Of a DNA stretch of 64,000 bases, positions 9,272-18,220 are shown one piece after another. How positions within the stretch are numbered: the stretch's first letter is position 1; every line of letters starts with the position of its first letter. A model generated the notes under the pieces. It did no database searches. It saw nothing but the letters and a program-made list of their open reading frames with translations, and was not told where the DNA came from. The DNA is from Microbacterium hydrocarbonoxydans (lineage in GTDB: Bacteria > Actinomycetota > Actinomycetes > Actinomycetales > Microbacteriaceae): the NCBI RefSeq assembly GCF_904831005.1, contig NZ_LR882982.1:1798001-1862000 (forward strand), given 5' to 3'. Position numbers and translations under genes: made by a program.

Positions 9272-9284
9272 GCGTCGAACACTC

Positions 9285-9340
9285 CGAGCCCCGGCTCTGC
9301 CTGGCTTCTCCTTCGTGAGGACCAGGCGGGCCGGGGCTCG
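9285..9340 (+). terminator. glnA1 terminator
   Basis: Perfect outer stem CGAGCCCCGG / CCGGGGCTCG with an inner CCTGG/CCAGG stem, 13 bases after the glnA1 stop and 4 bases before the end of the convergent gene. Confidence 0.75.
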
Positions 9341-9344
9341 GTCG

Positions 9345-9818
9345 TCAGCCGACGAGCTCGCGCGGCACAGCGCCGTCGGCTACTCGTGCGGCACCAGCCC
9401 GTGTCGAGAGAACCGCGGCGGCAGCGGCGAGGACACCGGCCAGGGCGAATGCGAGCGATTGCGTGTAGCCCGTGCCCGGCGCCACATCCCAGTGGCCGCC
9501 CGCGAAACCGAGCCACAGGATGTACTCCGTCGGATAGTTCATGACGAGCACGAGGATCCCCGCGACGGCCGCCAGCGCTCGGGCCGCGCGGCCGCGCGCG
9601 ACGACGAGCGCGAGGATGCACAGGGCCAGCGCGCCGATCCAGAGCACCTGGAGCGAGGCGAGGTGTCCCGGCTGGTCCATCGTGCGAAGACACCGCTCAG
9701 TCGTCTGATCCCCCGAGCACACCGACCAGGTGGCGTGGGTCGTGAAGAATCCCATGACACCCGCGAGCAGCAGTCCGATGGCCGCCGTCCATGCTGCGAC
9801 GCTCGACATCCGTGTCAT
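9345..9818 (-). CDS. Four-helix membrane protein of unknown function
   Basis: 157 residues. The ATG at 9818 is chosen because GGGAGG lies 6 bases upstream; a longer reading would overlap the preceding acetyltransferase gene. Four hydrophobic segments can be seen, at about 5-27, 52-72, 77-97 and 112-135 (for example VLWIGALALCILALVVA). The loop after the first helix contains two Cys (VCSGDQTTERC) that may form an extracytoplasmic disulfide. No family recognised. It follows the GNAT gene by 13 bases, so they are probably cotranscribed. Confidence 0.6.
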   Translation of the reverse strand: MTRMSSVAAWTAAIGLLLAGVMGFFTTHATWSVCSGDQTTERCLRTMDQPGHLASLQVLWIGALALCILALVVARGRAARALAAVAGILVLVMNYPTEYILWLGFAGGHWDVAPGTGYTQSLAFALAGVLAAAAAVLSTRAGAARVADGAVPRELVG

Positions 9819-9831
9819 GGGTGGCCTCCCG

Positions 9832-10362
9832 CTAGGTCGTCTTCGACGCTTCACCATACCGGGGCGCCTCCAGGTCGAACACCCACTCGTTCATGGTCAG
9901 CTCAGCGCCGCGGAACGTATCGGTGATCGATCCCACCATCTCGAACCCGCTACGACGGCAGAGGGCATTCGAGCCCGGGTTCGTCACGGAGGGGAAGGCC
10001 GTGAGATGACGGCGGTCACCCCGGTAGTCACGAAGGTCGTCGATCAGCATCCGCAGTGCCCGCGATGCGACGCCGCGCCCCTGGGCCTCGGGGACCACGA
10101 ACCAGCCGGCCTCCCACGCCGGCTCATCGCGCCAGTCGGTCTTCCAGCAGCCGATCGAACCGAGCGCGCGTCGTTCGTCGCCCTCGATGACGAACATCCG
10201 CGCTGAGCCCTCGCCCCAGAGCCGCAGATACCTCTGATTTCGCTCGATCAGCTGCTGCTCGGTCTCGCTTCCGTTGAGGTGCGCCGTCATCTCGGCGGTG
10301 TTGGCCACTCGAAGCAGATCGAGGTCGTCGGCGGACCAGGGCCGGAGGATGAGCGTGTCCAT
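9832..10362 (-). CDS. GNAT family N-acetyltransferase
   Basis: 176 residues, ATG at 10362. The RimJ/RimL type of GNAT fold is visible: LILRPWSADDLDLL at the start, the acetyl-CoA loop in EAGWFVVPEAQGRGVASRAL, and NPGSNALCRRSGFEMVG near the end. The acceptor is unknown; neither a ribosomal protein nor an antibiotic can be argued. No clear Shine-Dalgarno sequence precedes the start. A small membrane protein gene follows. Confidence 0.82.
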   Translation of the reverse strand: MDTLILRPWSADDLDLLRVANTAEMTAHLNGSETEQQLIERNQRYLRLWGEGSARMFVIEGDERRALGSIGCWKTDWRDEPAWEAGWFVVPEAQGRGVASRALRMLIDDLRDYRGDRRHLTAFPSVTNPGSNALCRRSGFEMVGSITDTFRGAELTMNEWVFDLEAPRYGEASKTT

Positions 10363-10489
10363 GGACGAACCATGGCACGGGCCACGGACACCGGGAGAAA
10401 CTGCCGCCGGATCGCGCCCGTGTCGCGCTTGCATTCCCTCTGTACGACTGGTCAACTGAGGGGTCCGATCGAACACAGTGGGGGCCGCA

Positions 10490-11644
10490 ATGCGCCGCAG
10501 GCACGACAAGTCGCAGTCGAAGAGGGTCTTCACCTCGGAGACTCCGCCGGCGCAGCCCAAGACGGCGGCCGCGGCCATCGCCCGCATCAATCCGTTCATG
10601 TTCGGCCTGCTCGGTGCGCTGGGAGTCCTGGTGGCCCTGGTGCTCGGCGGCATCGTCAATCAGCTCGCGACCGTGCTGGTCTACATCGGGGTGGCGATCT
10701 TCCTCTCGCTCGGCCTCGACCCGGTCGTCAGTTTCATCGAACGCAAGCTTCCGCGCCCCGCTGCCGTCACCATCGTCGTGTCCGCGGTGATCCTCGCTTT
10801 CGCAGGCATCATCCTCGCGATCGTGCCGATCCTGGTCGAGCAGATCACGAATCTGATCGAAGACGGCCCGCAGATGGTCAAGGACATCATGGCGTCGGCC
10901 TGGTTCCAGGATCTCAACGACCAGTTCGGATCGACGTTCGAGGACGCCGCGAACGGCGTCCTGTCGTTCCTCCAGGATCCGGGCAACCTCGCCGACATCG
11001 GCGGCGGCGTCTTCGCGGTCGGAGCAGGCATCGCGGGCGGGTTCACGGGCGTGACGATCGTGCTCATCCTCACCCTCTATTTCATGGCCTCGCTGCGCAG
11101 CATCAAGGGCGTCGCGGCGCGGTTCGTGCCCGCGTACCAGCGCGACACGTTCAGCGGCCTGCTGGAAGACGTCTCGGGCGCGGTCGGCCGCTACGTGATG
11201 GGCCAGGCCAGCCTGGCGCTCATCAACGGCGTCCTCAGCCTCATCGTGCTGAGCATCATCGGAGCGCCGGTGCCGGCCCTGCTCGCCCTGATCGCGTTCA
11301 TCGGATCGTTGATCCCGCTCGTCGGAACCCTCAGCGCCTCGATCATCAACGCACTCATCTGTCTCATCGTCAGCCCGGTGACCGCGCTGATCGCCTTCGG
11401 CTACTACCTCGTCTACATGCAGATCGAGGCGTATGTGCTGTCGCCCAGGATCATGAACAAGGCCGTCGCCGTTCCCGGCGCTCTCGTGGTGATCGCGGCA
11501 GTCGCCGGCGGCGCTCTCGGAGGGATCCTCGGCGCTCTCGTCGCCATCCCGGTCGCGGCGAGCATCATCATCATCGTGCAGAAGGTCGTGTTCCCCACTC
11601 AGGACAGCAAGGTCGTGCCCCCGGGAACACTCAGCGAACGGTGA
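10490..11644 (+). CDS. AI-2E family transporter (membrane permease)
   Basis: 384 residues from the ATG at 10490 (GGGGG lies 5 bases upstream; a GTG at 10478 is possible). About eight hydrophobic segments flank a soluble central stretch (NLIEDGPQMVKDIMASAWF). The C-terminal half contains the family hallmarks ALIAFIGSLIPLVGTLSASI and the polytopic end ALVAIPVAASIIIIVQKVVF. Members include the AI-2 exporter TqsA and Na+/H+ antiporters, so the substrate is open. Its 3' end nearly touches the convergent lipid kinase gene (6-base gap). Confidence 0.85.
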   Translation: MRRRHDKSQSKRVFTSETPPAQPKTAAAAIARINPFMFGLLGALGVLVALVLGGIVNQLATVLVYIGVAIFLSLGLDPVVSFIERKLPRPAAVTIVVSAVILAFAGIILAIVPILVEQITNLIEDGPQMVKDIMASAWFQDLNDQFGSTFEDAANGVLSFLQDPGNLADIGGGVFAVGAGIAGGFTGVTIVLILTLYFMASLRSIKGVAARFVPAYQRDTFSGLLEDVSGAVGRYVMGQASLALINGVLSLIVLSIIGAPVPALLALIAFIGSLIPLVGTLSASIINALICLIVSPVTALIAFGYYLVYMQIEAYVLSPRIMNKAVAVPGALVVIAAVAGGALGGILGALVAIPVAASIIIIVQKVVFPTQDSKVVPPGTLSER

Positions 11645-11650
11645 GCGCTC

Positions 11651-12568
11651 TCAGAGGACTGTGAGCGCGCCTGCCTGCACCCGCACGAAGAACTCAGAGA
11701 CCTCTCCGACTTCTTCACCATCGATCTCGAACATCTGCGGCGAGGCGAGGGTCACGGTGATGCGTTCGGCGGCGACGTGAGTGGTCGATTCCGTGCTCAC
11801 GGCCTGGTCGACCGCGCCGAAGGCGCGACGGATCCCGTTCTCCCAGATGAAGGAGCGCACGGTGTCGAGCCACTGCAACGGACCGTCCGCGCTCACGAGC
11901 AGCATGTCGAGCTGCCCGTCGTCGATGAGAGCGTCCGGGAGCAGCCGGATACCGCCCTGCAGCATCCCGCAGTTGCCGATCAGCATCGTATGACCGCGAA
12001 GCCCCTGAGGATCGCCCTCGTCGAGCGTGAGCGTGATGTCGGTCATCTCGGTCCCCGCGAGCGCGCGGCCCATCGCCTCGACGTAGGCGATCCAGCCTGC
12101 TCTGCTCTTGAGATCGTCATCGGTCTCGACGAGCATCTGCGCATCGATGCCGAATCCGACCATGACGACGAAGGCATGCTCGGTGCCGTCGTGATCGACC
12201 CAGCCGATGTCGATCTTCCTGGGCTCCGAGTCGCGCACTCGGCGCAGCGCCGCGGGGATGTCGTTCAGAGGGATCTCGAGGTTGCGGGCCAGGAGGTTGC
12301 CGGTGCCCTGAGGGACGATGCCCAGAGCCGTGTCCGTGCCCGCGAGCGCCTCGGCGACCGCTCGCACGGTGCCGTCGCCGCCGACCGCGACCACGACATC
12401 GCACCCCGCCTCGACCGCCGCGGACGCCATCCCATGGCCGGGGTCGTCGACCGTGGTCTCCCACCACTCCGGCTCGGCATCGGGGAACGCGTCGGCCACA
12501 GCTCTGCGCAGATCGTCCCCGTCGAGTTTCGAGGGGTTCCAGATCACACCGAGCTTCGAGATCGTCAT
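11651..12568 (-). CDS. Diacylglycerol kinase family lipid kinase
   Basis: 305 residues, ATG at 12568. The DAGK catalytic domain shows VVVAVGGDGTVRAVAEAL and PQGTGNLLARNLEIP, the nucleotide-binding motifs of the YegS/BmrU/DgkB group. The C-terminal beta domain contains FGIDAQMLVETDDDLK and ends in SPQMFEIDGEEVGEV. Such enzymes phosphorylate diacylglycerol or related lipids in membrane lipid turnover. It lies 53 bases downstream of glnE on the same strand; functional linkage is doubtful. Confidence 0.87.
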   Translation of the reverse strand: MTISKLGVIWNPSKLDGDDLRRAVADAFPDAEPEWWETTVDDPGHGMASAAVEAGCDVVVAVGGDGTVRAVAEALAGTDTALGIVPQGTGNLLARNLEIPLNDIPAALRRVRDSEPRKIDIGWVDHDGTEHAFVVMVGFGIDAQMLVETDDDLKSRAGWIAYVEAMGRALAGTEMTDITLTLDEGDPQGLRGHTMLIGNCGMLQGGIRLLPDALIDDGQLDMLLVSADGPLQWLDTVRSFIWENGIRRAFGAVDQAVSTESTTHVAAERITVTLASPQMFEIDGEEVGEVSEFFVRVQAGALTVL

Positions 12569-12621
12569 GCGCTCAGCCTGTTCGACACCGGCTGAAAAGG
12601 CAAACGACGCGCCCGCGGGCA

Positions 12622-15597
12622 TCAGCCGTAGAACAGGTCCTCGAATGCTCTGCGGGCCCGTCGCGTCACGCCCAGGTAGTCGTCGTCCAACACGCTGGCC
12701 GCGCGGTCGGGATAGCCGAGCAGACGCCCCACCGCGTCGAGATCGCGCGGTTCGGTCGGCAGGATGTCGCTGGTCTTGCCCGTATACAGGGTGATGGCCG
12801 ATCGCAGGCGGCTCGAGAGCAGCCATGCGTCGCGCAGCAGCTCCGCCGACTCCGCGGGGACGAATCCGGCGTCGACTGCGGCGTCGAGGGCGCCGAGCGT
12901 CGACGTGGTGCGCAGCGCCCGCACCTCGTGCGCGTGCTGCAGTTGGAGCAGCTGCACGAGCCACTCCACGTCGCTCAGGGTGCCGGGTCCGAGCTTCAGG
13001 TGCCGTCTGGGGTCGACGCCCTGCGGCAGCCGCTCGCCTTCGACGCGCGCCTTGATCCGTTTGATCTCGCGGGTGCCCTGCAGGTCGATCGTCGCCGGAT
13101 AGCGGATGCTGTCGGCGAGGTCGGTGAACCGGGCGATGAGCTTGGCGCTGCCGGCGACTCCCCGCGCACGGAGAAGCGCCTGGGCCTCCCACGACAGCGA
13201 CCAGCGGCGGTAGTACTCGGCGTACGCGTCGAGTGTGCGGACGACGGGCCCGTTGCGCCCTTCCGGACGCAGGTCGGCGTCGAGGTCGAGCGGCACCCGA
13301 TGATCGGTGAGATGCTCGCGCAGTCCCGCGACGATGCGCGTCGCGAGCGACTGCGCCCGCTGCGGGTCGACGCCGTTCGCGTCGTAGACGTAGAGGATGT
13401 CGGCGTCGGAGCCGAATCCGAGCTCCGCTCCCCCGAAGCGCCCCATCGCGATCACGGCGAAGTCCATGGCGTCGTCCTCGTCGGGAACGATCTCACGCCG
13501 CACCGCGCGCAGCGCGGCCTGGATCGTCGCCTCGGTGATCTCGGTGAGCGATCGCGCGATCTCCTCGATCGTCAGCACGTCGAGCACTCCGCCCATCGCG
13601 GTGCGCAGCAGCTCCCGGCGCCGCAGGGCGCGCACGGCCTGCAGCGCGCCGCCGATCGACTCGTGGCGGGTCTGGATCGCCCTGGCCTCCTCATCGATCG
13701 CAGCGCCGCTCCGCGGCCGCAGGAGGTCGCTGCTGTCGAGCCACGCGACCGACTCCGGGATCCACTCCATGAGCTCGCCGACGTAGCGAGAAGACGACAG
13801 CAGCCGGGTGAGGCTCTCGGCGGCTCCTGAGGAGTCGCGCAGCATGCGCAGGAACCACGGGGTGTCGCCGAGCCGCTCGCTGATGCGGCGGAAGGCGATC
13901 AGCGCATAGTCGGGGTCGCTGCCGTCGGCGAACCATCGCACCATGACGGGCATCAGGTGCCGCTGGATCGTGGCCTTGCGACTGAGTCCCGTGGTGAGCG
14001 CACCGATGTGCCGCAGCGCGCCGGCGGGATCACGGAAGCCGATCGCCATCAGGCGGTCATGCGCCTGCGCCGTGGAGAGCGTGCGCTCTTCTTCGGGCAG
14101 AGCGGCGACCGCACTGAGCAGCGGTCGGTAGAACAGCTTGGTGTGGATGTCGCGCACTTCACGGCGCACGCTCTCCCACCGCGCCCAGATCGCCTCGCCG
14201 GAGTCTGCGAGCCCCGAGCTGCGGGCGAGCACCCGGAGTCCGGCAGGCGTCCGAGGCATCAGATGCGTGCGGCTCAGCTCTCGGAGCTGCAGCCGATGCT
14301 CCATGACCCGGAGGATGCAGTAGTCGTCGGCGAAGGTACCCGCCTCTGCTCGGCCGATGTACCCTCCCTCGACGAGCGCGTCGAGGGTCTCCAGCGTCCC
14401 CCTGGTGCGCAGGCGCGAGTCGGTGAGCCCGTGCACGAGCTGTAGCAGCTGCACGGTGAACTCGATGTCGCGAAGCCCTCCCGAACCGAGCTTCAGCTGA
14501 TACGGAGCGTCGGCAGGATCGATGTACTCCATCACACGCTCGCGCATCCTCTGCACGCTGTCGACGAAGTTCTCACGGGCGGCGCTGGAGAACACCTTGG
14601 GCTGCACGGCCGCGATGTACTCGGCACCGAGTGCGGGATCACCCGCGAGCGGTCGCGCCTTGAGCAGGGCTTGGAACTCCCAGCTCTTGGCCCAACGGTC
14701 GTAATACGCCAGATGCGAGGACAGCGACCGGACGAGCGCTCCCTGCTTGCCCTCCGGGCGCAGTGCCGCATCCACCTCCCACAGCGGGGGTTCGACCTCG
14801 ATTCCGCTGAGGCCGCGCATGGTCTCACGCGCGAGCCGGGTCGCGATGTCGATCGCCCGCGCCTCCTCGACGATCTGCTCGTCACTCGTTCCGCCCACGA
14901 AGATCACGTCCACATCGCTGACGTAGTTCAGTTCGCGCGCGCCCGCCTTGCCCATGCCGATCACCGCGAGCTGGGTCGCCGCCACCTGCTCGCGGCGCAG
15001 AGTGTCGGCCGTCTTGGTCCTCGCGACGGCGAGCGATGCCTCGAGCGCGGCGCCCGCGATGTCGGCCAGCGCCGCAGCGACATCCGGCAGTACCATCACG
15101 GGGTTGTGCGCAGCAAGGTCGAAGGCCGCGATCGCAGCGAGATTCCGTCGATATGCGACCCGCAGCGCCACCACGGCCGCATCGTCGCCCGTCGCTGCGA
15201 ATCCCTCGTGTGCTCCGACCGCGTCGAGCAGCCGACGCCTGAGCTCGTCGGCGGTGGGAAGCGCTTTGATGGGAGCCGCCAAGACGGAGATCTCGTCAGG
15301 ATGCCGCAGGAAGAAATCCGCGAACCCGCTCGAGGCGCCGAACACACGCCACGCGCTGCGACGTGCCTCGGCATCTGCGAAGAGCGCCGCGACGGGCTGT
15401 GCGTCGCGGCGAGCTGTGCGCAGCAGCCCGTCGACGGCTGCGTCGGGGTCGGCAGCCACAGCTCCGTCGAGAAGAGTCGCTCGATCGACACCGAGCAGCT
15501 CTGCCAGCTCAGCGAGGTTCGCGGCAGCCTCGCTCAGCTCGGCGAACCCGAGCCTGGCGAGTGCCGAGAGCGAGACCGAGTCGTCTGAGCGAGCCAT
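12622..15597 (-). CDS. glnE: Bifunctional glutamine synthetase adenylyltransferase / adenylyl-removase
   Basis: 991 residues, full length for the family. The N-terminal half holds the adenylyl-removing nucleotidyltransferase site (GMGKAGARELNYVSDVDVIF) and the C-terminal half the adenylyl-transferring site (AMGRFGGAELGFGSDADILY); each has the paired acidic metal ligands. It adjusts GlnA1 activity by AMP on Tyr402 (gene at 7847-9271). It starts 9 bases after glnA2 ends, so the two are an operon, as in mycobacteria, where glnE is essential. Confidence 0.96.
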   Translation of the reverse strand: MARSDDSVSLSALARLGFAELSEAAANLAELAELLGVDRATLLDGAVAADPDAAVDGLLRTARRDAQPVAALFADAEARRSAWRVFGASSGFADFFLRHPDEISVLAAPIKALPTADELRRRLLDAVGAHEGFAATGDDAAVVALRVAYRRNLAAIAAFDLAAHNPVMVLPDVAAALADIAGAALEASLAVARTKTADTLRREQVAATQLAVIGMGKAGARELNYVSDVDVIFVGGTSDEQIVEEARAIDIATRLARETMRGLSGIEVEPPLWEVDAALRPEGKQGALVRSLSSHLAYYDRWAKSWEFQALLKARPLAGDPALGAEYIAAVQPKVFSSAARENFVDSVQRMRERVMEYIDPADAPYQLKLGSGGLRDIEFTVQLLQLVHGLTDSRLRTRGTLETLDALVEGGYIGRAEAGTFADDYCILRVMEHRLQLRELSRTHLMPRTPAGLRVLARSSGLADSGEAIWARWESVRREVRDIHTKLFYRPLLSAVAALPEEERTLSTAQAHDRLMAIGFRDPAGALRHIGALTTGLSRKATIQRHLMPVMVRWFADGSDPDYALIAFRRISERLGDTPWFLRMLRDSSGAAESLTRLLSSSRYVGELMEWIPESVAWLDSSDLLRPRSGAAIDEEARAIQTRHESIGGALQAVRALRRRELLRTAMGGVLDVLTIEEIARSLTEITEATIQAALRAVRREIVPDEDDAMDFAVIAMGRFGGAELGFGSDADILYVYDANGVDPQRAQSLATRIVAGLREHLTDHRVPLDLDADLRPEGRNGPVVRTLDAYAEYYRRWSLSWEAQALLRARGVAGSAKLIARFTDLADSIRYPATIDLQGTREIKRIKARVEGERLPQGVDPRRHLKLGPGTLSDVEWLVQLLQLQHAHEVRALRTTSTLGALDAAVDAGFVPAESAELLRDAWLLSSRLRSAITLYTGKTSDILPTEPRDLDAVGRLLGYPDRAASVLDDDYLGVTRRARRAFEDLFYG

Positions 15598-15606
15598 GCC
15601 GGCGGG

Positions 15607-16950
15607 TCAGAGGAGCTCGAGGTTGTTCTTCAGCTCGAGCGGCGTGACCTGGCCGCGGTAGGCCTCCCACTCCTTGCGCTTGTTGAGCAGCACGTAGTTG
15701 AAGACCGACTCGCCCAGAGTCTCGGCGACGAGCTCGGACGTCTCCATGTACTCGAGAGCGTGATCGAGGCTGGCCGGCAGCGAGGCGTACCCGAGCGCGC
15801 GTCGTTCCGCGTCACTCAGCGACCACACGTTGTCCTCGGCCTCGGGTGGGAGCTCGTAGCCCTCCTCGATGCCCTTCAAGCCCGCTGCGAGCATGAGCGC
15901 ATAGGCGAGGTAGGGGTTGGCGGCGGAGTCGAGAGCGCGGTACTCGACCCGCGAGGATCCGCCCTTGTTCGGCTTGTACATCGGCACGCGCACGAGCGCG
16001 GAACGGTTGTTGTGTCCCCACGTCACGAAGCTCGGGGCCTCGTCGCCGCCCCAGAGCCGCTTGTACGAGTTCACGAACTGGTTCGTGACCGCCGAGATCT
16101 CGTTCGCGTGACGCAGGAGTCCGGCGATGAAGTGTCGGCCGGTCTTGGAGAGCTGGTACTTGGCGCCCTCTTCGTAGAACGCGTTGCGCTCGCCCTCGAA
16201 GAGCGACATGTGCGTGTGCATGCCGCTTCCCGGGTGGCCGCTGAGGGGCTTCGGCATGAAGGTCGCGTAGACGCCCTGCTCGATCGCGACCTCTTTGATC
16301 ACCGTGCGGAAGGTCATGACGTTGTCGGCCATGGTCAGCGCGTCCGCGTAACGGAGGTCGATCTCGTTCTGTCCCGGCCCGCCCTCGTGGTGGCTGAACT
16401 CGACAGAGATGCCGAGATCTTCGAGCATCCGCACCGAACGGCGACGGAAGTCGTGTGCCGTCCCTCCGGGCACGTTGTCGAAGTATCCGGCGGAATCCAC
16501 CGGAACCGGTCCCTCGGGGCCGAATGACGAGGATTTCAGCAGGTAGAACTCGATCTCGGGGTGCGTGTAGAACGTGAAGCCCGCGTCTGCGGCCTTCGCC
16601 AGAGTGCGCTTGAGCACGTGCCGGGGGTCGGAGACCGCGGGCCGACCGTCGGGCGTGGTGATGTCGCAGAACATCCGCGCGGTGGGGTCGATCTCACCGC
16701 GCCACGGCAGAGTCTGGAAGGTCGTCGGGTCGGGCTGCGCGAGCAGGTCGGACTCGTAGCTCCGCGTCAGGCCCTCGATGGCGGATCCGTCGAATCCGAT
16801 CCCCTCGGCGAACGCTCCCTCGACCTCGGCCGGCGCGATGGCGACGGATTTCAGGGTGCCGATGACGTCGGTGAACCAGAGGCGGACGAACTTGACGCCG
16901 CGCTCTTCGATCGTCCGGAGGACGAAATCCCTCTGCTTGTCCACGGTCAC
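15607..16950 (-). CDS. glnA2: Glutamine synthetase type I, GlnA2 subtype without the adenylylation tyrosine
   Basis: 447 residues, GTG start at 16950. The GS-I motifs are present (FDGSAIEGL, KPLSGHPGSGMHTHMSLFEG, NRSALVRVP), but the segment that holds Tyr402 in GlnA1 here reads EDNVWSLSDAERRALGY, without the adenylylation tyrosine, so GlnE should not regulate it. In actinobacteria the GlnA2 to GlnA4 paralogues have minor or different roles, and some glutamylate polyamines; the real substrate is not proven. The start overlaps the stop of the small upstream gene by 4 bases (GTGA), implying translational coupling. Confidence 0.92.
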   Translation of the reverse strand: MTVDKQRDFVLRTIEERGVKFVRLWFTDVIGTLKSVAIAPAEVEGAFAEGIGFDGSAIEGLTRSYESDLLAQPDPTTFQTLPWRGEIDPTARMFCDITTPDGRPAVSDPRHVLKRTLAKAADAGFTFYTHPEIEFYLLKSSSFGPEGPVPVDSAGYFDNVPGGTAHDFRRRSVRMLEDLGISVEFSHHEGGPGQNEIDLRYADALTMADNVMTFRTVIKEVAIEQGVYATFMPKPLSGHPGSGMHTHMSLFEGERNAFYEEGAKYQLSKTGRHFIAGLLRHANEISAVTNQFVNSYKRLWGGDEAPSFVTWGHNNRSALVRVPMYKPNKGGSSRVEYRALDSAANPYLAYALMLAAGLKGIEEGYELPPEAEDNVWSLSDAERRALGYASLPASLDHALEYMETSELVAETLGESVFNYVLLNKRKEWEAYRGQVTPLELKNNLELL

Positions 16951-17162
16951 TCAGCGCCCTTGCCGATGCCGGCGTCCCAGCCGCTCTCGGCCGCTTCCTC
17001 CTCGGCCCAGGCGCGCGAGCGCTCCTTGAGCTTCTCCGGTGCCCGAGACGCCTCGGCCTCGGTGTCGAAGGGCCCGACGCGGTCGGCAGAAGCGGAGATC
17101 ATGCCGAACTCCACCTGACCGGTCTCCAGGTTGTACCAGTACTTCTCATCGCCGTTCGACAT
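16947..17162 (-). CDS. Small SPOR-like protein upstream of glnA2
   Basis: 71 residues, ATG at 17162 after GAAGGGG. The sequence YWYNLETGQVEFGMISASAD and FDTEAEASRAPEKLKERSRAW is typical of short actinobacterial proteins often annotated as SPOR domain-containing, although there is no membrane segment and no sign of a peptidoglycan role. It is acidic and helical at the C-terminus. It overlaps glnA2 by 4 bases and is the first gene of the glnA2-glnE operon. A plausible -10 (TAGGAT on the minus strand near 17196-17201) lies upstream. Confidence 0.8.
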   Translation of the reverse strand: MSNGDEKYWYNLETGQVEFGMISASADRVGPFDTEAEASRAPEKLKERSRAWAEEEAAESGWDAGIGKGAE

Positions 17163-17219
17163 GGCCGATCCCCTTCTTCACGTGGTGTCATCGATCCTAT
17201 CGGCGCTGACGTCGGTCGC

Positions 17220-17225
17220 TAAGCT
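17220..17225 (+). promoter_or_regulatory. Leaderless-type -10 box for ppgK
   Basis: TAAGCT, 7 bases, then the ppgK ATG at 17233, without a Shine-Dalgarno sequence. Same geometry as at 4651, 22487, 24432 and 59622. Confidence 0.55.
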
Positions 17226-17232
17226 ATCGAGC

Positions 17233-17979
17233 ATGGCAAAAGCGATCGGCGTCGACATCGGCGGCACGGGTATCAAGGCAGGCATCGTCGACCTCGAGCA
17301 CGGCATCATGGCCTCGGACAGGGTACGCGTGCCCACTCCTGAGGGCGCATCTCCGCAGGACGTCCTGCAGGCGGTGCAGACGGTTCTGAAGACCCTCGAC
17401 GTGCACGACTCGACTCTGCCCCTCGGCGTGGCGTTCCCCGCCATCGTCAAGCGGGGCAAGACCCTCTCGGCAGCGAACGTCTCGAAGGAATGGCTCGACT
17501 TCGATGCCGAGCGCTTCTTCCGCGACGGACTCGGACGCAACATCGTCTTCGTGAACGATGCGGATGCCGCCGGCGTCGCGGAGGCTCGTCACGGTGCAGC
17601 CCGCGATGTGCGCGGTTTCACCCTTCTCACGACTCTCGGCACCGGGATCGGCTCCGCGTTCCTGTACGACGGCGTGCTGCTGCCGAACACCGAGCTCGGT
17701 CACCTGAACTTCGGCGAGTACGAGTCGGTCGAGACGTACGCGGCGACCTCGGCGCGCGAGCGCGAAGGCCTCAGCTGGGCCGAGTGGGCCGAGCGTCTGC
17801 AGAACTTCTACTCGCACATCGAGTTCCTCTTCAGCCCCGACCTCTTCGTGGTCGGCGGCGGCGTGTCGAAGAACGCGGGCGACTTCCTCCCGCTGCTCGA
17901 CCTGAAGACCCCGATCGTCCCGGCGATCCACCGCAACAACTCCGGCATCATCGGCGCTGCGTCGCTCGCCGGCGACTGA
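17233..17979 (+). CDS. ppgK: Polyphosphate glucokinase
   Basis: 248 residues; phosphorylates glucose with polyphosphate, and usually ATP, in the cytoplasm. It belongs to the ROK fold: the phosphate motif VDIGGTGIKAG at residues 6-16, VNDADAAGVAEA, LGTGIGSAFL, and the actinobacterial PPGK block LGHLNFGEYESVETYAA followed by WAERLQNFYSHIEFLFSPDLFVVGGGVSK. ROK zinc-binding cysteines are absent, as expected for PPGK. It is divergent from the glnA2 operon and ends in a strong terminator. Confidence 0.94.
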   Translation: MAKAIGVDIGGTGIKAGIVDLEHGIMASDRVRVPTPEGASPQDVLQAVQTVLKTLDVHDSTLPLGVAFPAIVKRGKTLSAANVSKEWLDFDAERFFRDGLGRNIVFVNDADAAGVAEARHGAARDVRGFTLLTTLGTGIGSAFLYDGVLLPNTELGHLNFGEYESVETYAATSAREREGLSWAEWAERLQNFYSHIEFLFSPDLFVVGGGVSKNAGDFLPLLDLKTPIVPAIHRNNSGIIGAASLAGD

Positions 17980-17997
17980 TCCACTCACACAGACGAT

Positions 17998-18030
17998 AAG
18001 AGGGCCCCGCCGATCCGGCGGGGCCCTCTT
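17998..18030 (+). terminator. ppgK terminator
   Basis: Perfect 15-base stem (17998-18012 with 18016-18030) with a 3-base loop, 18 bases after the ppgK stop. The 3' arm ends in CTCTT and CCTGTCC follows. Confidence 0.85.
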
Positions 18031-18107
18031 CCTGTCCGGGCACTGCCAGCCGCTCGTGCGACGCGACCTCGAGCGAAGGACACCTGAGGATCCGTGATCG
18101 ACGCCGG

Positions 18108-18205
18108 CGACAGAAAGAGCGCCCCGCGGAATCTGGGGAACTCGCGGGGCGCTCGCCAGCACGCTGGGGACATGCTGACATCGTGACGCTGAAGTCGCCG
18201 TCACG
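18108..18205 (-). ncRNA. Candidate small RNA with two C-rich-loop hairpins
   Basis: No open reading frame is evident, yet the minus strand reads like a complete small RNA gene. TATATT (18216-18211) is a good -10, putting the start near 18205. Hairpin 1 (18177-18157) has a 7-pair stem with loop UCCCCAG. Hairpin 2 (18154-18117) has a perfect 12-pair GC stem with a 14-base loop that again contains UCCCCAG, and is followed by TTTCTG, so it doubles as a terminator. Two hairpins with C-rich loops is the layout of the actinobacterial 6C RNA class; membership is an inference that needs a covariance-model search. Confidence 0.6.
18117..18154 (-). terminator. Terminator hairpin of the candidate small RNA
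   Basis: Stem GAGCGCCCCGCG / CGCGGGGCGCTC, followed on the minus strand by TTTCTGTC. It also closes the region downstream of rnpB. Confidence 0.75.
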
Positions 18206-18220
18206 CGGCCAATATATCAA

